Assembly (NCBI GenBank): GCA_035999765.1
Contig: CP108521.1
Span: 11,222,001 to 11,286,000, forward strand
Length of the DNA stretch: 64,000 bases
Reading direction: 5' to 3'
From: Streptomyces sp. NBC_01231
GTDB lineage: Bacteria > Actinomycetota > Actinomycetes > Streptomycetales > Streptomycetaceae
A program made the position numbers and the translations under genes. Positions within the stretch are counted from its first letter, which is position 1. Every line of letters begins with the position of its first letter. This document shows, in pieces, positions 1 through 9,395 of this stretch. The notes beneath the pieces were generated by a model that was not told the DNA's origin, did not search any database, and saw nothing but the letters and a program-made list of their open reading frames with translations.

Positions 1-463
1 CCGTGATCACGCCCAGGAGTCGGGTACGGCCTTGCTCTCGGTCGCCCGGTCCGGGGTTGACCTTCTCGGCGACTGCCATCAGCGGGCTGCGTACCTGTGC
101 CATGAGAGCGGCTACCTCCAGCGCCGTGTCGTCGGGGTCGGCGATCGGCGGCGGGGCTGCTTTGCTGGGCAGGCAGTCTCCGACGCTGCGGCCGACCAGC
201 GCCTGGCAGAGTCGGTCGGCGTGCTTCTCGTCGACGACGGCGGCGAGGGTGGGGTCTTCGATGACGTAGGCGGGCACCAGCATTTTGATCATCTGGGAGG
301 CGGGCAGGATCGCCGTCGGCTGGCCCTGCTCGTCCAGTACCAGCAGGCCTGGCAGCTTGTGCTCGGCCATAAGCCGGGCTGCGTCCATGGCGTCGCTGTC
401 GACGCTCACCGTTTCGTATTCGACCGCCAGGTCTCGAGCGCGCACGGCGGGCTCCTCTTCCAC
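1..463 (-). CDS. CBS-domain protein (C-terminus cut by window edge)
   Basis: The minus strand is open from a GTG at 463, with AGGAA eight bases upstream, to the window edge, giving 154 codons. The residues have the CBS pattern: an alternating stretch with LMAEHKLPGLLVLDEQG near residues 30-45, then a second half with ALEVAALMAQVRSPLMAV. CBS pairs usually bind adenosyl ligands and regulate a partner. This protein is a paralogue of the truncated CBS protein beginning at 4977, sharing the A-x-LMAEHKLP block and the DCLP/EWLP segment. The neighbours are a small zinc-binding protein and a flotillin operon on the same strand. The ligand and partner cannot be told from sequence. Confidence 0.8.
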   Translation of the reverse strand, partial: MEEEPAVRARDLAVEYETVSVDSDAMDAARLMAEHKLPGLLVLDEQGQPTAILPASQMIKMLVPAYVIEDPTLAAVVDEKHADRLCQALVGRSVGDCLPSKAAPPPIADPDDTALEVAALMAQVRSPLMAVAEKVNPGPGDREQGRTRLLGVIT

Positions 464-628
464 TGGAGATGTTCCTGTAGCCAGGGTCGTACGTCGTCGG
501 AGTGGGGGCCAGGACATCGGCGCGGACCATACCTGGCGGTCCCATGTGAACCAGCTGGGCGGCCGGGGTGCCGGCCGACGTTATCCGGAGCCCGTCACAG
601 TGACGCGTCCTGGTCAGAAACCGCAGGG

Positions 629-856
629 TTACCTGTCGGCGCGGTAGAGCTTGATGTTCTTGTTCACGAAGAGATGTACGTACCCGCAGTGCCAGCAGAT
701 GAGCCCCCTCGCTGTCTCGTCCGCCCACGCCATCTTGAAGAACTCGAGACCGACGCTGTTGAGCATCACGTCCCGCTCCCGGAACAGGTCACCGCGGCAG
801 ACCTGACAGGTGATCCAGACATCCCCGATCGCCGCCCGAACTGGCTTGCGCGCCAT
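629..856 (-). CDS. Small two-CxxC zinc-ribbon protein
   Basis: This 75-residue protein starts at ATG 856, which has GAGGAG seven bases upstream. An in-frame ATG at 883 lacks a good ribosome site. It carries two CxxC knuckles, TCQVCRGD near residue 16 and ICWHCGYVH near residue 56, the spacing of a zinc ribbon. The C-terminus is basic. I do not recognise a named family. Small zinc-ribbon proteins in Streptomyces are often nucleic-acid or protein binding, but that role is inference. It lies downstream of the flotillin gene on the same strand with a 149-base gap, so it may or may not share that transcript. Confidence 0.65.
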   Translation of the reverse strand: MARKPVRAAIGDVWITCQVCRGDLFRERDVMLNSVGLEFFKMAWADETARGLICWHCGYVHLFVNKNIKLYRADR

Positions 857-1005
857 GGCAATTCTCCTCACCCGTGCAGTCACCGGCCTGCGGAGGGATA
901 CCGGCGCCTGTGCTACCTGCGACCGTGACGCCGGGCGTCGTGGGCCAGCGTGCGCCCGGTAGGCTTGAGAACCGTCCGGGCGCGCTGTGCCCCGGGGCGC
1001 CGGCG

Positions 1006-2439
1006 TCAGCCGGTGACCTCGATCTTTCCGTTGGCTTCGGCGGGAGCCGCGGTTGTGGCCCGGGTCCCGCCGGCTCGCTGGGTCATGCCCTTGAGCAGGT
1101 CGGCGAGGTCGACTCCGGTGGTGGAGCTGAGGAGTTCCATGCCCTGGGCGACGTTGTCGGCGACGGTGCGCGACAGCTGGCTGGCGCCGTCGGTGGAGAT
1201 GACCGTCATCTTGTCGATGGCGCTGAGCGGCTCGGACGCCTTGGCCACGACCTGCGGCAGGACCTCGACGAGCATCTGCAGCACGGCCGCGTCGCCGTAC
1301 TGGGCGAACGCATCGGCCTTCTTCTGCATCGCCTCGGCCTCGGCGGCACCCTTCGCGCCGATCGCGGCGGCCTCGGCCTCGCCCTCGATACGGACCGCGT
1401 CGGCGAGCGCGGCACGGTGTGCCTTCTCGCCCTCACCCGTCAGCCGGGAGCGCTGGGCGTCGGCCTCGGCCTGCTTGACCAGCGCGATCCGGCGGGCCTC
1501 GGCCTCCTGCTCGGCCTGGTAGCGGGCGGCGTCGGCGGGCTTGCGGACCTTGCTGTCCAGTTCCCGGTCGGTCAGCGCGGCCTGCCGCTCGGCGACCTTC
1601 TCCTGCTCGCTCAGCACCTCCTGCGATCGCGCGGCCTCGGCCAGCGGGCCGGCAGCAGCGGCCCGGGCGGCGGCCTCGTCCGTCTCGGCCTTGATCTCGG
1701 CCTGCTTCAAAGCGAACGTCCGCTGCGCGATCGCGATCTCCTCCTCGGCCTTCAGCCGCGCCTGCTCGGCAGCCCGCCGGGCCACGGCCTCGGCGATGTC
1801 GGCCTCCTGCTTGGCTCGGGCGGCCTCCGGGCGGCCGAGGTCCTCCAGGTAGGAGCCCTCGGTGCTGATGTCCTGGATCTGGAAGGCGTCCAGCACCAGG
1901 CCCTGCCCGGACAGGCTCGCCTCCGCCTCCTCGGCCACCTGCCCGGCGAACGCGGCGCGGTCGCGGATGATGTCCTCCACCGACATCCGGCCGACAATGG
2001 CGCGCAGCGCGCCGGAGAGCACTTCCTGGGTGAAGCCGACGATGCCGTCCTGCTGCATCAGGAACCGCTGGGCCGCGGCGCGGATGGAGTCCTCGCTGCC
2101 GCCGACCTTGACGATGGCAACACCCTCCAGGTGGGCCTTGACCCCGCGCAGGGTGACGGCGCCGCGCACCGCGACAGGGATGTGCCGTGAGGAGAGGTCG
2201 AGAGTGAACTTCTGCTGCACGAACGGTACGACGAACACGCCGCCGCCGACCACGACCTTCTGCCCGCTGTTGTCGGTGAAGATCCGGCCGGTCTCCGGAT
2301 CGGTGGCTTTCTTGCCGCGCCGCCCGGTGACGATGAACGCCTCACTGGGACCGGCCACCTTGTAACGCGTGACCACGACCAGTGCCAGCAGGACCAGGAG
2401 TACGACGACTCCCACGACCGCGACAACGACTGAACTCAT
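1006..2439 (-). CDS. Flotillin / SPFH-domain membrane scaffold
   Basis: This 477-residue protein starts at ATG 2439 behind AGAGGGG. Residues 1-25 form one hydrophobic anchor (VVVAVVGVVVLLVLLALVVV). An SPFH/band-7 domain follows to about residue 190, then a long Ala/Glu/Lys/Arg coiled coil (about 195-400). The flotillin tail includes GEAEAAAIGAKGAAEAEAM and a helix DAAVLQMLVEVLPQVVA. Bacterial flotillins organise ordered membrane microdomains and oligomerise through the coiled coil. The gene directly upstream on the same strand, 78 bases away, encodes an NfeD-like protein, the usual flotillin partner, so the two probably form an operon. Length and domain order are normal for the family. Confidence 0.93.
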   Translation of the reverse strand: MSSVVVAVVGVVVLLVLLALVVVTRYKVAGPSEAFIVTGRRGKKATDPETGRIFTDNSGQKVVVGGGVFVVPFVQQKFTLDLSSRHIPVAVRGAVTLRGVKAHLEGVAIVKVGGSEDSIRAAAQRFLMQQDGIVGFTQEVLSGALRAIVGRMSVEDIIRDRAAFAGQVAEEAEASLSGQGLVLDAFQIQDISTEGSYLEDLGRPEAARAKQEADIAEAVARRAAEQARLKAEEEIAIAQRTFALKQAEIKAETDEAAARAAAAGPLAEAARSQEVLSEQEKVAERQAALTDRELDSKVRKPADAARYQAEQEAEARRIALVKQAEADAQRSRLTGEGEKAHRAALADAVRIEGEAEAAAIGAKGAAEAEAMQKKADAFAQYGDAAVLQMLVEVLPQVVAKASEPLSAIDKMTVISTDGASQLSRTVADNVAQGMELLSSTTGVDLADLLKGMTQRAGGTRATTAAPAEANGKIEVTG

Positions 2440-2517
2440 GACAATGCCCCTCTACGAAACGCAGCCCCCTGTGTGCGGGGCGGAATGAAAAAACAACAAC
2501 GACGAACGGCCGATGAC

Positions 2518-3033
2518 TCAGCGGTCGACCGGGCGTACCGCCACGGAGGTCGCCGAGAGGGCTTGTTCGACCCACACCTCGATACCGCGCTCGACGGGGC
2601 CGGCGCTTTTCGCCGCGTACTTCACCGGCTGGCCCGCCAGGTACACCAGCACCTCGCCGTAACCGTCGGCCGGGATCGGCGTGACCACGGAGCCGGACGT
2701 TCCCACCAGGTCCCTGCCGCGCGGGCTGGTGCCAGGCTCGTCCCGCATCAGGGCCCGGCTCAGGCGCCAGGTCAGCCAGCCCGTCCCGACTCCCGCGCCC
2801 GCCCCTGCCGCGGCCGCGGCACCGGCCCCGAGACTCGTGGTGCCGAGCACGATCGCCCCGCCGAAGCCGAGCATCGAGACGAACCCGGCGATCACCGGAA
2901 GCGACAGCAGCCCGTCGAACAGCCCCTCCAGCGCGCCGAGGCCGTCGAAGAGCCCTTCAAGGACACCGTCGAAGACAAGCGCGAGCACCAGCAGGACGAG
3001 ACCTGCGATGCCGAGACCCAGAAACAGAGTCAC
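2518..3033 (-). CDS. NfeD-like membrane protein, flotillin partner
   Basis: This 171-residue protein starts at GTG 3033 with GGGGAGG upstream. The N-terminus is a membrane helix (LFLGLGIAGLVLLVLALVF). Two further hydrophobic, Gly/Ala-rich stretches lie at about 45-70 and 72-85. A soluble C-terminal part (about 108-171) contains GTSGSVVTPIPADGYGEV, the small beta-barrel of NfeD-type proteins. These proteins typically pair with flotillin/SPFH proteins and help assemble microdomains. The flotillin gene follows 78 bases downstream in the same direction. The protein is shorter than full NfeD and lacks the serine-protease part, so it corresponds to the short YuaF-like class. Confidence 0.82.
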   Translation of the reverse strand: MTLFLGLGIAGLVLLVLALVFDGVLEGLFDGLGALEGLFDGLLSLPVIAGFVSMLGFGGAIVLGTTSLGAGAAAAAGAGAGVGTGWLTWRLSRALMRDEPGTSPRGRDLVGTSGSVVTPIPADGYGEVLVYLAGQPVKYAAKSAGPVERGIEVWVEQALSATSVAVRPVDR

Positions 3034-3296
3034 GGAACTTCACCTCCCCGCTGTCGTCCGCGCCACGCCACGGGGATAGTCCCACGCGTCGACTACCGCG
3101 GTCATTGCCGGATTCCGGCAGCCTTTACGGGTCCTTGCTGCCTGACGCACGCGTCTGAGGACCGCGCCCTGAATAGTGGCCGACGGCTGAGGAGCGCGGA
3201 CAGGACGCGGTGGGCCGCTGCGGCCTCACGGCGTCCTGGGGGTGCAACACGCAGATGGGTGGAGCGCCACACATGACCGTGCCGTGCGCCTCAATG

Positions 3297-4595
3297 TCAG
3301 GCGAGGGCGAAGTAGCGCAGCCACACGTACCCCGCCGAGAGTGCCACGGTGACGAAGGTGACGACCAGGCCGTACTTGGTGAACTGCCAGAAGGAGATGG
3401 GCTGCCGGTTGCGTTCGGCGATGCCCAGCACGACCACGTTGGCACTCGCGCCGATCGCGGTGGCGTTGCCGCCCAGGTCCGCTCCGATGGCCAAAGCCCA
3501 CCACATGACGTGATTGCCCGAACTGCCCATCGACTGCACCAGGTCGCTGGTGATGGGTGCCATCGTCGCGACATAGGGGATGTTGTCCACGATGCCCGAC
3601 AACACGGCCGACGCGCCCAATAGCAGCATGGAGCCGCCGAGTTCGTGGTCCCCGATGGCGTCGGCGAGGGCCTTGGAGATCTCTCCGATGACGCCGGTCT
3701 CGATCAGACCGCCGATCATGATGAACAGTCCGGCGAAGAACGCGAGGGTAGGCCACTCGACCTCCCCCAGCACCTCCCCGGTCTCCACCGCGGACACCGC
3801 GATGAGCAGGCCGGCGCCCAGCAGGGCGACGACACTGGGCTCGTAGTGCAGCACCGGGTGGAGCACGAAGCCGACGACGACCAGGGCGAGCACCACGAGC
3901 CCCTGGATGAGCAGCCGGGGGTCCTTGATCGCTTCACCCTCCTGAAGTGCCATGACCTCCTCGGCGCGGGCCTCGTCGTAGACGAACGACTTGCGGAACA
4001 GGAAGCGGCACAGGGCGACAAGGACGACGACCAGGACTACGGCCAGCGGGGCGAGGTGGACCAGGAAGTCGTTGAAGGTCAGGCCGGCCCGGCTGGCAAT
4101 GATGATGTTGGGCGGGTCGCCCACCAGCGTCGCGATACCGCCGACGTTGGAAGCGAACACCTCGGCGATCAGGAACGGGGCGGCGGGCAGGGCCAGGCGC
4201 TCACACACCAGCAGCGTGACCGGAGCGATGAGCAGGACCGTGGTGACGTTGTCGAGCAGCGCCGAGACCACCGCCGTGATCACGACGAGCATGACCATCA
4301 CACGGAAGGGCCGGGCCTGTGCCCGCTTCACCGCCCAGATGGCCAGGTACTCGAACAGGCCGGTCTTCTTCAGCACGCCGACGATCATCATCATGCCCAT
4401 GAGCAGGAAGATGACGTTCCAGTCGACGCCACTGTGCTCGGAGAAGAAGGCCGACTTGTCGTCGGTCGCGCCGATCGCGAGCATCAGCGCGGCACCGCCA
4501 AGGGCCGCGCCCACGCGGTGGATCTTCTCGCTGATGATCAGACCGTACGTCGCGACGAAGACGATGATCGCCGCCCAGCTCTGCCAGCCGTTCAC
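3297..4595 (-). CDS. ArsB/NhaD-type ion permease (SLC13-like)
   Basis: I place the start at GTG 4595 (VNGWQSWAAI), with GGAGG only three bases upstream, giving 432 residues. The frame is open much further upstream, but those residues belong to neighbouring genes read out of frame. The protein has 10-12 hydrophobic segments and family signatures: LLDNVTTVLLIAPVT, VFASNVGGIATLVGDPPN, and the second-half mirror GIVDNIPYVATMAPI with GADLGGNATAIGASAN. The duplicated D-N/G-N loops are typical of the ion-transporter superfamily (ArsB, NhaD, P protein), which move arsenite, Na+ or organic anions. The substrate is unknown. A CBS protein precedes it, which in related loci may be a regulatory partner. 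Confidence 0.88.
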   Translation of the reverse strand: MNGWQSWAAIIVFVATYGLIISEKIHRVGAALGGAALMLAIGATDDKSAFFSEHSGVDWNVIFLLMGMMMIVGVLKKTGLFEYLAIWAVKRAQARPFRVMVMLVVITAVVSALLDNVTTVLLIAPVTLLVCERLALPAAPFLIAEVFASNVGGIATLVGDPPNIIIASRAGLTFNDFLVHLAPLAVVLVVVLVALCRFLFRKSFVYDEARAEEVMALQEGEAIKDPRLLIQGLVVLALVVVGFVLHPVLHYEPSVVALLGAGLLIAVSAVETGEVLGEVEWPTLAFFAGLFIMIGGLIETGVIGEISKALADAIGDHELGGSMLLLGASAVLSGIVDNIPYVATMAPITSDLVQSMGSSGNHVMWWALAIGADLGGNATAIGASANVVVLGIAERNRQPISFWQFTKYGLVVTFVTVALSAGYVWLRYFALA

Positions 4596-4977
4596 GTTCC
4601 TCCGATGAGTCGTTCCACCTGTGCGTGCGCGCCATGAGAGACGCGATGTGCAGGACACTGGCGTCCGGGCCGACCGCCCGCGGCCGGAACCGGTGGCACG
4701 GCAGCCATTCCGCCTCTGTGAGCCCGACGAGCCTGTCCGGCACCTCGTCGAGGTCCCGGTCGTCGAACACGGCCGCGGGCAGCGGGTCCTGCGGTGCGTA
4801 CTCGGGCACGAGCGGTCCGACGAGCTGCGATCCGGGTCCGACGGTGTACGGCTGGTCGTCCTGGTCGACGGCCAGCAGTGCGGGCAGCTTGTGCTCGGCC
4901 AGCAGCTGAGCCGCGCCGGTGGCGTCGTCGTCGGTGGACACGTACGGGTAGGGCTCGGCGAGTTCATGCGCCAACAC
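4201..4977 (-). pseudogene. CBS-domain protein, 3' end lost, frame runs into permease
   Basis: The start is GTG 4977, six bases after AAGGAGG. About 120 residues match the paralogue at 1-463 (shared AQLLAEHKLPALLAVDQDDQ-type block). After SLMARTH, near 4621, the expected end of the second CBS motif is missing. The frame then continues out of phase over the first 400 bases of the permease gene until a stop at 4201. No other frame restores the CBS ending, so I infer a small deletion that fused the CBS gene to the permease leader. It may still be translated with a meaningless tail of about 140 residues. The permease may depend on coupling to it. Confidence 0.6.
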
Positions 4978-5549
4978 GGCCGGCCTCCTTGGCAGGACGG
5001 GATGCTTCGTCGCTGTCGGGCACACCGACGAGGTCCTCGACGTCGAACATCCGGGCGATCGGGACGTCGGTGGAGCTGTGCGCGATGATCGAGAAGGCGA
5101 TGCACACGGCGATGAGCGTGAATGCCTCCTCGCCCTGCGGGATCCCGGCCTGCAGTACCAGCAGTCCGTACACCACCGATGCGAAGCCCTTCGGCCCGAA
5201 CCACGCGGCGACCAGCTTCTCCCGCCGGTCGAACCGGGTACCGGCCAGGGAGAGGAGCAGAGAGGCCGGGCGGATCAGCACGATGGCCAGGATCACGGCG
5301 ACGTAGCCGCCGAAGGACAGGTCCCCGAACAGCTGAGGCGTCAGCAGAGCGCCGAACACCAGCAGTGCCGCGAACTTGGCCAGCTCCGCCAGCGCCTCGC
5401 CGAGCGGCTCGAACGACTCCTTGGCCTCCAGGGACCGCGCCGCCGCCGACCAGGAAGAGAAAGGAGGTGGACAGAACGGTCCGGGCAGCCAGACCTGACA
5501 GCAGCACCGCGATGAGCAGCGCCACCTCGAAGACCACAACGAGCACCAT
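4964..5549 (-). pseudogene. Cation:proton antiporter with internal deletion
   Basis: Two pieces of one antiporter family (CPA1/KefB-like) lie in different frames. The first 36 residues from ATG 5549 read VFEVALLIAVLLSGLAARTV, the usual N-terminal helix. At about 5440 the frame breaks, and a second frame continues with ESFEPLGEALAELAKFAALL through VLIRPASLLLSLAGTRF and TDVPIARMFDVEDLVG to the stop at 4964. The central helices, including the ion-binding region, are absent, so about half of a normal 400-residue protein is gone. The 3' end overlaps the CBS start by 14 bases, as in an ancestral operon of antiporter, CBS protein and permease. Confidence 0.72.
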
Positions 5550-6009
5550 GACCTGAACCCCCGATCAACGAAGAGAGTTGTCCTCACATCGCCGACCAGG
5601 CTTCCCGGCACACCGCTGGGAACCCTACACGTCCTTTACACGGCACTGACAGGTCACCAGCGCGCACTCTGACCTGCCGGTCACTGCCGGGTTCCGGAAA
5701 GAAACCGTCTCGGCCCGCCCATGTGCCGTGGCCGTCCCCGGCCGCCAGTTTGCGGCCCGGGTCCGCTGGATGGCGGCGGAAGGGCGAGCCAGGGCCCGGC
5801 GAGACGTACAGCGCACCCCCTGCCCGTGAAGGGCTACTGACGAAATGCGGCTCGTCAGGTGGCGGACTGCCAATCGCGCCGGTTAGCGGGCGGGCGGTCA
5901 CGTGGATGCTCACGCACCTGGGCGCTCAGCCGCACCGTCGCGTTGCGGGTCATTCCATCGGCTGCGGAGACTGAGGAGAAACGGCGGCACCCCAGAGAGG
6001 CTTGCGGCG
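5550..6009. other. Intergenic region without a supported gene
   Basis: These 460 bases separate divergent genes. The reading frames here are short, compositionally poor and match no family I recognise. The region should contain the promoters of both the antiporter remnant and the hydrolase, but I see no convincing palindrome. Confidence 0.5.
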
Positions 6010-6816
6010 ATGGGCGAATATGTGGAGCTACCCGGCGTGAAGACGTGGTACGAGGCAGAGGGCGCTGGCGACCCGCTGCTCCTCCTTCACGGCGGCTTGT
6101 GCACGAACGAGACCTGGGAGGCCCAGCGGGCCGATCTCGCGGCGAGGTACCGCCTGTTCCTCCCCGAGCGCCGCGGCCACGGGCATACACCCGATGTTGA
6201 GGGATCGCTGTCGTACCAGGACATGGCCGACGACACCATCGCCTTCATCGAGTCGGTCGTCCAAGGCCCGGCCCATCTCGTCGGATGGAGCGATGGCGGG
6301 ATTGTCGCCCTGCTCGTCGCCATTGCCCGCCCTGACCTGGTCCGGAAGGTGGTGGCCATGGGGGCCAACTTCCTCCCCGGTCCGGAAAGCTCTGCGGCGC
6401 CGGCGTTGCTGGACCACATGTCGGCGGATGCTCCCGATATGGCGGCGTTCCGTGAGATGTACGAAGCCGCGTCGCCAGACGGCGCCGAACACTGGCCGGT
6501 CATCGTGAACAAGCTGCTCGACATGATCCGCACACAGCCCACGATCTCCACCGACGACCTGGCCCGTATCAGCGCGCCCACACTCGTCCTCGTCGGTGAC
6601 GACGACCTCATGACACTCGAACACACGCTTGCCCTGTACCGCGCGATCCCCGACTCCGAACTGGCCGTCGTCCCGGGAACCTCTCACACGCTGCCGCTGG
6701 AGAAGCCCCAGCAGGTCAACCGCCTCATTCTCGACTTCCTCACGAACGACCCGGTCCCAACGATGCTCCCCATCCGGCGCGCCACGGGGACGCCATCAGA
6801 CGGCAGTCCGGCATAA
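6010..6816 (+). CDS. Alpha/beta hydrolase
   Basis: I choose ATG 6010 (MGEYVELPGVKTWYEAEG), preceded by GAGAGG; the open frame starts earlier but that part is not conserved-looking. The 268-residue protein has the alpha/beta-hydrolase layout: oxyanion-hole HGG after strand beta3, RGHGHTPD, and the nucleophile elbow GWSDGG with Ser near residue 95. An acidic residue follows in VGDDDLMT and the catalytic His lies in GTSHTLPLEKP. The family includes esterases, haloperoxidase-like and C-C hydrolases. Residues around the elbow resemble the generic haloperoxidase/BioH-like group, so the substrate is open. It is a single-gene unit, convergent with the next membrane protein. Confidence 0.88.
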   Translation: MGEYVELPGVKTWYEAEGAGDPLLLLHGGLCTNETWEAQRADLAARYRLFLPERRGHGHTPDVEGSLSYQDMADDTIAFIESVVQGPAHLVGWSDGGIVALLVAIARPDLVRKVVAMGANFLPGPESSAAPALLDHMSADAPDMAAFREMYEAASPDGAEHWPVIVNKLLDMIRTQPTISTDDLARISAPTLVLVGDDDLMTLEHTLALYRAIPDSELAVVPGTSHTLPLEKPQQVNRLILDFLTNDPVPTMLPIRRATGTPSDGSPA

Positions 6817-7005
6817 CGCCAGGGGAGCCAACGGACGACGCCGAGGTACGGAAGCGGGGGACCCTCACACATCAACACGACAGATCCGCACAGCGCGAGT
6901 CGCGTTTCCGCAGGTCTATGAATTCCGTCGGTAGCGCGTGAAGTGCTGGTGTCAGGTGGTGCGCCCCCGCAGAGATCCGGGCCGCCCGCATCTCTCGGTC
7001 AGGCG

Positions 7006-7410
7006 TCATCGTCCGTGCGAGCTTCTCTGAGCCCGGACAGCGCGGGGTACATCGGGGAAAAGGCAGTGCAACCGCCCTACGATCAGGCAGGTCACCATCC
7101 AGGCGCCGGGCAGCGCTCCCACCGGGACGATAAGGCTCAGCAGCCCGTTGGCAGGCATCGAAGGCGCGAACACAGCAAGCGCAACCGCCGCTCCCACACT
7201 CAAGGACCAGGCGAGCACCGCCAGCAGCGAAAAGGCGATGGTCACAGGCACCCCACTCATATGCCACGCCCGCAAGTCCACGTCCGTGTCGAAGCTGTCG
7301 ACCTCGGCAACGCCCACGGCGGCCAGGAGCCAGAAGCAGACGACCACGACGAGCGCCGCGGTCAGCAGGATCGTGAGCGGGCCCGTGGCCGCTGCTGTAA
7401 AGGTCCGCAT
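7006..7410 (-). CDS. Small membrane protein, YqiJ-like N-terminal type
   Basis: I start this at ATG 7410 (MRTFTAAATGPLT), with GGGAGG seven bases upstream, giving 134 residues. Three hydrophobic segments are visible: LTILLTAALVVVVCFWLLAA, IAFSLLAVLAWSLSVGAAVA and a Gly/Leu-rich segment near residues 95-118. The pattern of an N-terminal helix ending in YWLL/FWLL, a short polar VDSFDTDVD loop and paired helices resembles the membrane half of YqiJ-like flotillin-associated proteins. The C-terminal OB-fold half is absent. That assignment is tentative. The gene converges on the hydrolase. Confidence 0.6.
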   Translation of the reverse strand: MRTFTAAATGPLTILLTAALVVVVCFWLLAAVGVAEVDSFDTDVDLRAWHMSGVPVTIAFSLLAVLAWSLSVGAAVALAVFAPSMPANGLLSLIVPVGALPGAWMVTCLIVGRLHCLFPDVPRAVRAQRSSHGR

Positions 7411-7644
7411 CTCCTGACCTCCCTCACGGCACGGGCGCGTCTCCGACGGCGCACGGCCGCTTTGGTTTTTGGTGCCGGGCACCTGCCGGTGTCCGGCACC
7501 AAAACCATCCGCTGTGCTCCCCGCGAGCCATGCTGCACGATCCGGTTCCGGCGGCGCATTGCCGCTTCCCGGCAGTGTTCATTAGGGTCTGCATGCCGGT
7601 GGCCGCCAGGATCCGTCACCGGCGTCAAGAATCCGGGGGACGAT

Positions 7645-8703
7645 GTGGCAGACCGGGAACTCCCGGAGCAGTATCTGGACGGTTACGCCGAGATACTGGC
7701 CGAGGTATCGGCCACGGGGCGACGCCTCACCCGGGACGAGATCTCCTCCCGCCGCGCCCTCGGTGAGCAGGCAGCCGAGGCCGGACACGGGCTGCGCGCC
7801 CTCGTCAGCGCGCATCTGGCCGCCGCCCGCACGGCCTGGCCCCCTTCACCCGGCTCCGCCGACGACGCGCTTGCCGCCGTGCAGCAGATCATCGACGCCT
7901 TCGCCGAGGGATACGAACGCGCCCAGCTAGTCGCCGTGCGCCAGGAAGAGGCCGCCCGCCGCGAGTTCATCGACGACCTTCTCTACGGCCGCAGCGACCT
8001 CGGCCGCCTCGCCGAACGCGCCGAACGCTTCGGCCTGCGCCTGTCCCACGCCCACGCAGTCGCCGTCGCACACGGCCCCGCCGCCTACGACGAGGGCGAC
8101 CCGGTGCCGCAGCAGGTGGAACGGGCGCTCATCTCCCGCTTCGGCGACCGCAGCATCCTGCTCACCACCAAGGACGGCCGGCTGCTGTGCATCGCCCCCG
8201 GCCACCAGGACGAGGTCCTCGCCTACTTCGCCAAACAGGCCCACGCCGCCACCGACGGCGGCCGGGTCGCCATCGGACGACCCCAACCGGGCCCGGGAGG
8301 CGTCGTCCAGTCCTACGAGGAGGCCCTGGGCGTCCTCGAACTCGCCGAGCGCCTCCACCTCGACGCCCCTGTTCTGCGCTCCGCCGACCTGCTGGTCTAC
8401 CCCGTTCTCACCCGCGACCGCCAAGCCATGGCCGACCTCGTCGCCGGCACTCTGGGCCCGCTCACCACGGCCCGCGGCGGCGCGCAGCCGCTCCTCGACA
8501 CGCTCACCGCGTACTTCGACTCCGGCTGCGTGGCCGCCGAGGCCGCCCGCCGCCTCACTCTCAGCGTGCGGGCTCTGACCTACCGCCTGGAACGCATCCA
8601 CAAACTCACCGGCGCCAACCCGGCCGATCCCGCCCACCGTTACATGCTCCAGACAGCGGTGATCGGCGCGCGGCTGCTGGACTGGCCGGCCAAGGACCTC
8701 TGA
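7645..8703 (+). CDS. PucR-type regulator with C-terminal helix-turn-helix
   Basis: I start at GTG 7645, behind GGGGGA; the longer open frame upstream does not look like protein. The 352-residue product has an N-terminal helical part, then a GGDEF-like fold (about 110-240). At the C-terminus is the PucR/CdaR-type helix-turn-helix: LLDTLTAYFDSGCVAAEAAR, then LSVRALTYRLERIHKLTG. These proteins are transcription regulators of catabolic or cell-cycle genes, the HTH binding DNA as a dimer. No target operator is evident. The neighbouring small membrane genes on either side are candidates for regulation by position only. Confidence 0.85.
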   Translation: MADRELPEQYLDGYAEILAEVSATGRRLTRDEISSRRALGEQAAEAGHGLRALVSAHLAAARTAWPPSPGSADDALAAVQQIIDAFAEGYERAQLVAVRQEEAARREFIDDLLYGRSDLGRLAERAERFGLRLSHAHAVAVAHGPAAYDEGDPVPQQVERALISRFGDRSILLTTKDGRLLCIAPGHQDEVLAYFAKQAHAATDGGRVAIGRPQPGPGGVVQSYEEALGVLELAERLHLDAPVLRSADLLVYPVLTRDRQAMADLVAGTLGPLTTARGGAQPLLDTLTAYFDSGCVAAEAARRLTLSVRALTYRLERIHKLTGANPADPAHRYMLQTAVIGARLLDWPAKDL

Positions 8704-8957
8704 CACCAGATCTCCGGAGCGCACCGTGCCAAGTGGCCGCGCCCGGAAGGACCGGCTTGTCGAGCCGGGGAAAGGATCGCCGACCGTACAGCTGGAGGCG
8801 ATCTGTAGAAGGACGGACCGTGCGGTGCATCTGCGTCGTTGCCCCGGGAGGCTCCGGACGCCACCTGAATTCATCCTGGCGCTGATCTTGATCAGCGTGG
8901 ATGATCAGCGGGCGAGTTCGCCAGGTGCGGGCGAGCTCAGCCGATGGGGAGGGGCCC

Positions 8958-9251
8958 ATGGAATGGGTCGTTGGAAGTGGCATGGTCCTGGGCCTGCTGG
9001 CGATCCCCCTGGGGGTGGCGTCGATGCGCGCCGGCTGGACACTGCCCTGGGTGCGCCCTCGTGTCACCCGCCCTCGGGTCTACGGACTCGGAGCGCTGCT
9101 GGTGGGCGCGACCTGCGTGATCCAGGGGCTGTTCTACTTCCGCGTCGTGCCGAAACCGTCCTGGGAGTTCCAGTTTTTTGGCACGAATGCCTTCCTGTTC
9201 TCCCGGACTCATCCTCATGGGAGTCAGTCAGATGGGGCCGTGGCGCCGTAG
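8958..9251 (+). CDS. Small membrane protein of unknown function
   Basis: This starts at ATG 8958 behind GGGGAGGGG and encodes 97 residues. Two membrane helices are predicted: VVGSGMVLGLLAIPLGVASM at the N-terminus and VYGLGALLVGATCVIQGLFY in the middle. A basic loop WVRPRVTRPRV lies between them. The C-terminal 30 residues look soluble. I know no named family. It stands alone between the PucR regulator and the symporter gene, which is convergent with it. Confidence 0.6.
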   Translation: MEWVVGSGMVLGLLAIPLGVASMRAGWTLPWVRPRVTRPRVYGLGALLVGATCVIQGLFYFRVVPKPSWEFQFFGTNAFLFSRTHPHGSQSDGAVAP

Positions 9252-9395
9252 GGGCTGAGCTCCGGGCGTACGTCCAGACAGCCGCGCAGCCGGACCCTGT
9301 ACATCAAGCCGCGTCGGCGTACCCGAACGGCACGAGCCGTTCCGCCCTGCGTTCCGTGACCCGCCGGCAGATTGACACCCCGCTCGATGACGAGG

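Noticed and set aside
1541..2365. Long plus-strand frames opposite the flotillin gene
   Set aside because: They are rich in Ser/Arg/Ala and mirror the coiled-coil codons of the real gene; they have no ribosome site or family match.
3297..5549. A 750-residue fused transporter
   Set aside because: The long frame is accidental: its N-terminal 36 residues are an antiporter start, the middle is read out of frame across the antiporter and CBS genes, and only the last 432 residues are the permease.
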